Assembly: GCA_016929195.1 (NCBI GenBank)
Contig: JAFGJG010000171.1
Coordinates: 1 to 34,804, forward strand
DNA length: 34,804 nt
Direction: 5' to 3'
Source of the DNA: Thermoleophilaceae bacterium
GTDB taxonomy: Bacteria; Actinomycetota; Thermoleophilia; Solirubrobacterales; Thermoleophilaceae
In this document: piece by piece, positions 31,005 through 34,804 of the stretch
How the letters are laid out: each line of letters opens with the position of its first letter
How positions within the stretch are numbered: the first letter of the stretch is position 1
Made by a program: the position numbers and the translations under genes
Notes under the pieces: model-generated
Database searches by the model: none
Told to the model about the DNA's origin: nothing
Seen by the model: the letters and a program-made list of their open reading frames with translations, nothing else

Positions 31005-32453
31005 TTGCAGACCTTTCGTGCCATCAACCGGCGGCTCCGCCGCGCCCTGAACGCACTCCGGCCGGAGGGCGGCTCGATGCTGATCGAGGTCATGGTCGGC
31101 GCGATGATCCTCGCGATCACGACGACCGCCGTGCTCGGCGGGCTCGACGGTGCGAACAAGACGAACGCGCGCAACAAGGCCCGCTCCGTCGCGGCGGCCC
31201 TGGCGGAGCAGGACCAGGAGCGCATGAAGGCGATGCCGGTCGCGCAGCTCCTGCCCTACATCACGACTCCCTACAGCCGCACGGTCGCGGTCAACGGCGC
31301 CAACTACACGGTCGTCTCGAGCGCCGCCTACGCCACCGACCCCGGCTCGGTCTCCACCGGCTGCTCGGCGACGGCGAAGACCCAGACCAACCTCAAGATC
31401 ACGAGCACCGTCTCGTCGCCGTCCACGCGCGGCAACGTGGACATCGTCGGGCTCGTGACCCCGCCTGCGAGCAGCGGCTTCACCGCCGGGCAGGGCCGCG
31501 TGATCGTCAAGGTCGTGGACCGCGACCAGGCGCCGATCCAGGGCGTCAACGTCGCGCTGGCGGGGGCCTCCAACTTCTCCGAGGAGACGAACGCAGCGGG
31601 CTGCGCGATCTTCAGCTTCCTCCCGGCGGGCAACTTCACGGCGACCATCTCGGACGCCGGGCCACCCGCGAAGGTCGACTGGGACGGCCTCACCAGCCAC
31701 GTCGAGGCCGTCACCTCGACGGCAGGCCAGACCACCACGTACGGGCCTTTCGAGATGGAGCGGCCGGCGACGATCAACGCCCAGTTCGACACCCGGGTGG
31801 GCACGTCGACCGTGACCGCGGAGTCGGCCTACATGTCGATCAACAACGCGAAGCTGGCCGTTCAGTGGCCGACGTACCAGACCACCAACGGCGGCACGAA
31901 CGTGTCCGCGGCCGGGCTCTTCCCGTTCCTCGACGGCTACGGCATCTACGCCGGCAGGTGCATCCAGAACAAGCCGGCCACCGTGCAGAACACGACCCCG
32001 GATCCGAACCAGACCATCACCCCGACGGTCCGGGTTCCCTCGATCAACGTGCGGGTGGTCAACTCCACGAGCACCACCGGCTCGGGCCCCGCGGGCCAGA
32101 GCAGCTACACGATCGTCGTCAAGCCGTCCGACGGCTGCTCGACCACCTACCCGACCCAGACCAGCGCCTCCGTCACGTACGGCAGCACCACCTACGCCGG
32201 CGCGATCCCCAAGCCCGGCTATCCCTACGGCTCCTACACGGTCTGCGCGCAGCGCACGGTCTCGGGCGTCACGCGGCGAGGCTTCGCCGACAAGTACCCG
32301 TACGCGACGGGAACCGCCGTCAACACGGTCAACGAGACCGTCGACAACACCAGCGCGAACGGCAACGGCACCGGCTGGAACACGTCCGGCGGGATCATCC
32401 GCATCTACGTGCCCACCTCGGGCTCGACGCAGAACGGGTCGTGCCCGACGTGA
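31005..32453 (+). CDS. Minor pilin / pseudopilin, PilV-GspI position, with large surface domain
   Basis: 482 aa from TTG 31005, six bases after an AGGAAG ribosome binding site. A 23-residue basic leader ends GG; the mature protein begins S-M-L-I-E with Glu at +5 (Glu28), followed by the hydrophobic pilin helix (about 24-48). The body is unusually large: it contains a carboxypeptidase-regulatory-like beta-sandwich (DQAPIQGVNVALAGASNFSEETNAAGCAIF), and a Thr/Ser/Asn-rich, Gly-containing C-terminus. Cysteines occur in pairs likely to form disulfides. It would be processed by a prepilin peptidase and placed in a type IV pilus or secretion pseudopilus at the cell surface. First of three overlapping pilin genes. 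Confidence 0.82.
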   Translation: MQTFRAINRRLRRALNALRPEGGSMLIEVMVGAMILAITTTAVLGGLDGANKTNARNKARSVAAALAEQDQERMKAMPVAQLLPYITTPYSRTVAVNGANYTVVSSAAYATDPGSVSTGCSATAKTQTNLKITSTVSSPSTRGNVDIVGLVTPPASSGFTAGQGRVIVKVVDRDQAPIQGVNVALAGASNFSEETNAAGCAIFSFLPAGNFTATISDAGPPAKVDWDGLTSHVEAVTSTAGQTTTYGPFEMERPATINAQFDTRVGTSTVTAESAYMSINNAKLAVQWPTYQTTNGGTNVSAAGLFPFLDGYGIYAGRCIQNKPATVQNTTPDPNQTITPTVRVPSINVRVVNSTSTTGSGPAGQSSYTIVVKPSDGCSTTYPTQTSASVTYGSTTYAGAIPKPGYPYGSYTVCAQRTVSGVTRRGFADKYPYATGTAVNTVNETVDNTSANGNGTGWNTSGGIIRIYVPTSGSTQNGSCPT

Positions 32454-33166
32454 CCCGCGCACGCCACTCGGACGAGCGCGGCTTCACGCTCATCGAGATG
32501 CTGGTCGCCTCGTCGATCGGCGTGATCCTGCTGCTCGCGGCGTTCATGCTGCTCGACCGCTCCTTCTCCTCGTCGGCCAGCATCGCCGACCGCCAGGACG
32601 GCCTCCAGCGCGGCCGCCAGGCGATGGAGCTGATGACGCGGCAGCTGCGCTCGCAGGTGTGCGTCGTCGTGCCGCCGGCCACGAGCTACTCGGCGCCGGT
32701 GGCGTCGGCGGCTCCGCTCGCCGTGATCTTCTACGGGAGCCTCAGCGAGAGCAGCACGAGCGTCGAGAAGCGGACGCTCACGTTCGATCCCACGGGCACG
32801 GGCACGATCACGCAGAACGTGATCACCGGGACGCCGAACACCGTCTATCCACAGATGGCCTTCAACGGCGCCGGGACGACTACGACGCTCCTCACGAACG
32901 TCAAGCAGGCCGTCAGCGGCGGGAGCAACCTGCCCGTGTTCCGGTACTACCGCTACAAGCCGGGGGCGCCGGTCGGCGACCTGGAGGAGCTCAGCGCCCC
33001 CGTCGCCACGGCCAACCTCCCCAGCATCGCCCTCATCAAGATCGCCTTCCGCTCCTACGCGGCCCGGCCGATCAGCAAGGACAACGACGCGACCCAGCTC
33101 GAGGACGACGTCTTCATCCGCATCTCCGACTCGAGCGAGGCCCAGGAGACGCCACAGTGCATCTGA
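32450..33166 (+). CDS. Minor pilin, PilW/GspJ-like
   Basis: 238 aa from GTG 32450, overlapping the previous stop (GTGA); GTG 32441 in the same frame is an alternative. Short leader ending RG, then FTLIEMLVASSIGVILLLAAFMLLDRS, with Phe12 at +1 and Glu16 at +5: a textbook type IV prepilin. RGRQAMELMTRQLRSQVCVV follows, as in PilW/GspJ proteins. The globular part is beta-rich and ends with an acidic tail. It probably helps form the tip or priming complex with the flanking genes. Confidence 0.85.
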   Translation: MTRARHSDERGFTLIEMLVASSIGVILLLAAFMLLDRSFSSSASIADRQDGLQRGRQAMELMTRQLRSQVCVVVPPATSYSAPVASAAPLAVIFYGSLSESSTSVEKRTLTFDPTGTGTITQNVITGTPNTVYPQMAFNGAGTTTTLLTNVKQAVSGGSNLPVFRYYRYKPGAPVGDLEELSAPVATANLPSIALIKIAFRSYAARPISKDNDATQLEDDVFIRISDSSEAQETPQCI

Positions 33167-34752
33167 TCCACCGCTGCCAGCAGGGCTTCACCACGGTCAC
33201 GCTCATGGGCGTGCTGATGGTCGGCGGCCTCCTCGTCGCCGCCAGCTTCGCAGCCGTGGATCCCGACCTGGGCCTCACGCAGAAGGACGACGACTCGAAG
33301 CAGGCCTACGCCGCTGCCGAGGCCGGCATCAGCTACTACCTCAACCGGCTCGCGCAGGATTCGAGCTACTACACGTACTGCCAGAACGTGCCGTCGGCGA
33401 GCCAGAACGCCGTGAACCTTGCGTGGAACGGCTCGGACGCCAATACCGCGGATCCGGACATCGATGACCCACGGCGCTTCCGGACTATTCCCGGCACCGC
33501 CTCGGACTACGCGGTCGAGCTGCTCGCCGTGCAGGACGCGGACGCCACCGTCGAGCAGTGCGTCGAGGGCTCGCCCAGCTCGATGATCGACGCAAAGACG
33601 GGCTCGTTCCGGATCCGCGCCACCGGCCGTGCCCGTACCCCGATCGACCGGGACAACAACCCGCTCACCGTGAACGACCAGCCGAAGAAGCGCAGCATCG
33701 TCGCCACGCTGCGGCGCAAGGCGTTCCTCGACTACCTCTACTTCACCGACCGCGAGACGCTCGACCCGCTGGCCTACAGCGACTCGGGCGACCGGGCCTG
33801 GGCCGCCCTCAACTGCGACGCGCCGCGCCAGTCGCGGCCGAACGGCTGCACGGAGATCCAGTTCATCAGCGAGGACGAGATCAACGGGCCCTTCCACACG
33901 AACGACAGCATCCTCGTCTGCGGCTCGCCGAACTTCGGAAACGACGCGAACGACGCGATCGAGCTGAACCAGTCCAGCCCGGGATGGTTCTCGAACTGCG
34001 GCGGCTCGAGCCCCGACTTCATCGGCACGCTCGACTTCCCGGCCGGGGTCCTCCCGATGCCGCAGTCGAACGCGGCGCTCGAGGCCTCGGCGGACCCGAG
34101 CTACGTCTACTCGGGCGAGACGACGCTCGTCTTCAACGGCAGCTCGGTGAGCATCACGAACAACGGCTCGACCGTGTCCAGGTCGCTCCCCCCGAGCGGC
34201 GTGATCTACGTGAAGAGCACCAGTTGCTCCACCGGCTACGACCGCACCCAGGACTACGCCGCCGCGCCGGGCTGCGGAAACGTGCGCGTCTCCGGGACCT
34301 ACGGCAAGGACATCACGATCGGCGCCGACAACGACATCATCGTCATGGACGACTTCACGAGCTCGAACACGACCGCCGTGCTCGGCGGGCTGATCGCGAA
34401 CAACTTCGTCCGGGTCTACCACCCGGTGAGCTCGGGCTGGTCCGGCTGCAGCAACAACGGCGGCCCGGGGAGCATCCGGATCGACGCGGCGATCCTCGCG
34501 CTGAACCACTCGTTCATCGTCGACAACTGGTACTGCGGCAACGACCTCGGAACGCTGACGGTGAACGGCGCGATCGCGCAGAAGTTCCGTGGCCCGGTCG
34601 GCACGGGCTCGGGCGGCAACGTCGGGACCGGCTACGCGAAGGACTACAACTACAACGAGACGCTGAAGTTCCGCGAGCCGCCGTACTTCGTGAATCCCAC
34701 CGACTCGCCGTGGCGGGTCATCCGCCAGAACGAGCAGGTGCCGGCCCGCTGA
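33157..34752 (+). CDS. PilX/GspK-like tip pilin with large beta-rich domain
   Basis: 531 aa from GTG 33157, preceded by AGGAG (33144-33148) and overlapping the previous gene by 10 nt. Leader MHLIHRCQQG, then FTTVTLMGVLMVGGLLVAASF: the +5 residue is Thr15, not Glu. GspK tip pseudopilins lack Glu+5, so this fits the tip position. AYAAAEAGISYYLNRLAQD is the PilX N-terminal helix. The large C-terminal part (about 190-531) is beta-rich with ordered repeats of short strands (DITIGADNDIIVMDDFTSSNTTAVLGGLIANNFVRVYHP), resembling the beta-helix found on some PilX proteins. At least eight cysteines suggest disulfides. Confidence 0.8.
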   Translation: MHLIHRCQQGFTTVTLMGVLMVGGLLVAASFAAVDPDLGLTQKDDDSKQAYAAAEAGISYYLNRLAQDSSYYTYCQNVPSASQNAVNLAWNGSDANTADPDIDDPRRFRTIPGTASDYAVELLAVQDADATVEQCVEGSPSSMIDAKTGSFRIRATGRARTPIDRDNNPLTVNDQPKKRSIVATLRRKAFLDYLYFTDRETLDPLAYSDSGDRAWAALNCDAPRQSRPNGCTEIQFISEDEINGPFHTNDSILVCGSPNFGNDANDAIELNQSSPGWFSNCGGSSPDFIGTLDFPAGVLPMPQSNAALEASADPSYVYSGETTLVFNGSSVSITNNGSTVSRSLPPSGVIYVKSTSCSTGYDRTQDYAAAPGCGNVRVSGTYGKDITIGADNDIIVMDDFTSSNTTAVLGGLIANNFVRVYHPVSSGWSGCSNNGGPGSIRIDAAILALNHSFIVDNWYCGNDLGTLTVNGAIAQKFRGPVGTGSGGNVGTGYAKDYNYNETLKFREPPYFVNPTDSPWRVIRQNEQVPAR

Positions 34753-34804
34753 ACCGCAGGAGCTCGGCGGCCACGAGCTCCGCGGCGCCCGACGTGGCGC
34801 CGTG
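34718..34804 (-). CDS. Possible 3' end of a minus-strand gene running off the window
   Basis: On the minus strand 29 codons run from the window edge to TGA (34718-34720), beginning with G/C-ending codons and reading GATSGAAELVAAELLRFSG. It would overlap the end of the last pilin gene by 35 bp. Too short to assign; equally possible that the gap is non-coding. Confidence 0.25.
   Translation of the reverse strand, partial: HGATSGAAELVAAELLRFSGPAPARSGG

Overview
The window looks like a chromosomal segment of a very GC-rich actinobacterium. Strong G/C third-position bias, GTG/TTG starts, a SufC-D-S-U/SufB iron-sulfur system with an Rrf2 regulator, a WS/DGAT acyltransferase, and many secreted proteins ending in basic beta-sandwich domains would fit the Thermoleophilia/Solirubrobacterales. 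That placement is inference. I see no rRNA, tRNA, CRISPR array, transposase or integrase; genes are densely packed and often overlap at ATGA/GTGA/TGATG junctions.

Layout. 1-740: 3' part of a secreted CAP-domain protein. 786-1961 (-): a rhodanese-MoeB/ThiF fusion. 1962-2245: the largest gene-free stretch, full of hairpins; on the minus strand it ends in a terminator-like stem and may encode a small RNA. 2246-3873: NarL-type histidine kinase and response regulator. 3884-5006: GNAT acetyltransferase and Sco1/SenC-like thiol protein. 5017-9121: Rrf2 regulator, sufC, sufD, sufS, sufU, with a 17-bp palindrome at the front. 9125-14580 (-): a Fe(III)-type ABC transporter (binding protein, double permease, ATPase) running into a GH20 hexosaminidase and a small thioredoxin-fold protein. 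14691-16091: sufB, detached from its operon, divergent from the iron transporter and sharing a 110-bp control region with a perfect TTAGGGTACCCTAA palindrome. 16078-16201: large nested inverted repeat over the sufB stop. 16207-20159 (-): membrane GGDEF-EAL protein and an S15/CocE-type secreted hydrolase. 20214-22749: SpoIIM-like membrane protein, an unknown secreted cysteine-containing protein (-), and a DipZ-type thioredoxin-fold protein without its CXXC. 22721-24530 (-): ispH and an M28 lipoprotein. 24577-26076: WS/DGAT with a basic tail. 26199-27246 (-): lipoate-protein ligase and a MIP18/SufT-like protein. 27286-29068: FxsA-like protein, an unknown protein and a HAD hydrolase. 29065-30863 (-): TetR regulator and FMN split-barrel protein. 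31005-34752: three overlapping minor-pilin genes in the GspI-GspJ-GspK (PilV-PilW-PilX) order.

Much of the window concerns iron and Fe-S clusters: sulfur mobilisation and scaffold (SufS, SufU), assembly (SufB, SufC, SufD), a maturation factor (MIP18/SufT-like), a cluster-dependent regulator, iron uptake, and an Fe-S client enzyme (IspH). A second theme is expression signals: several genes have a -10-like TANNNT hexamer 6-8 nt before the start codon and no ribosome binding site, as expected for leaderless mRNAs. The most interesting non-coding structures are the hairpin array with 28-nt-spaced GAAGCC motifs (2092-2221), the inverted repeat at the end of sufB, and the palindromes before the Rrf2 gene and between the iron transporter and sufB.
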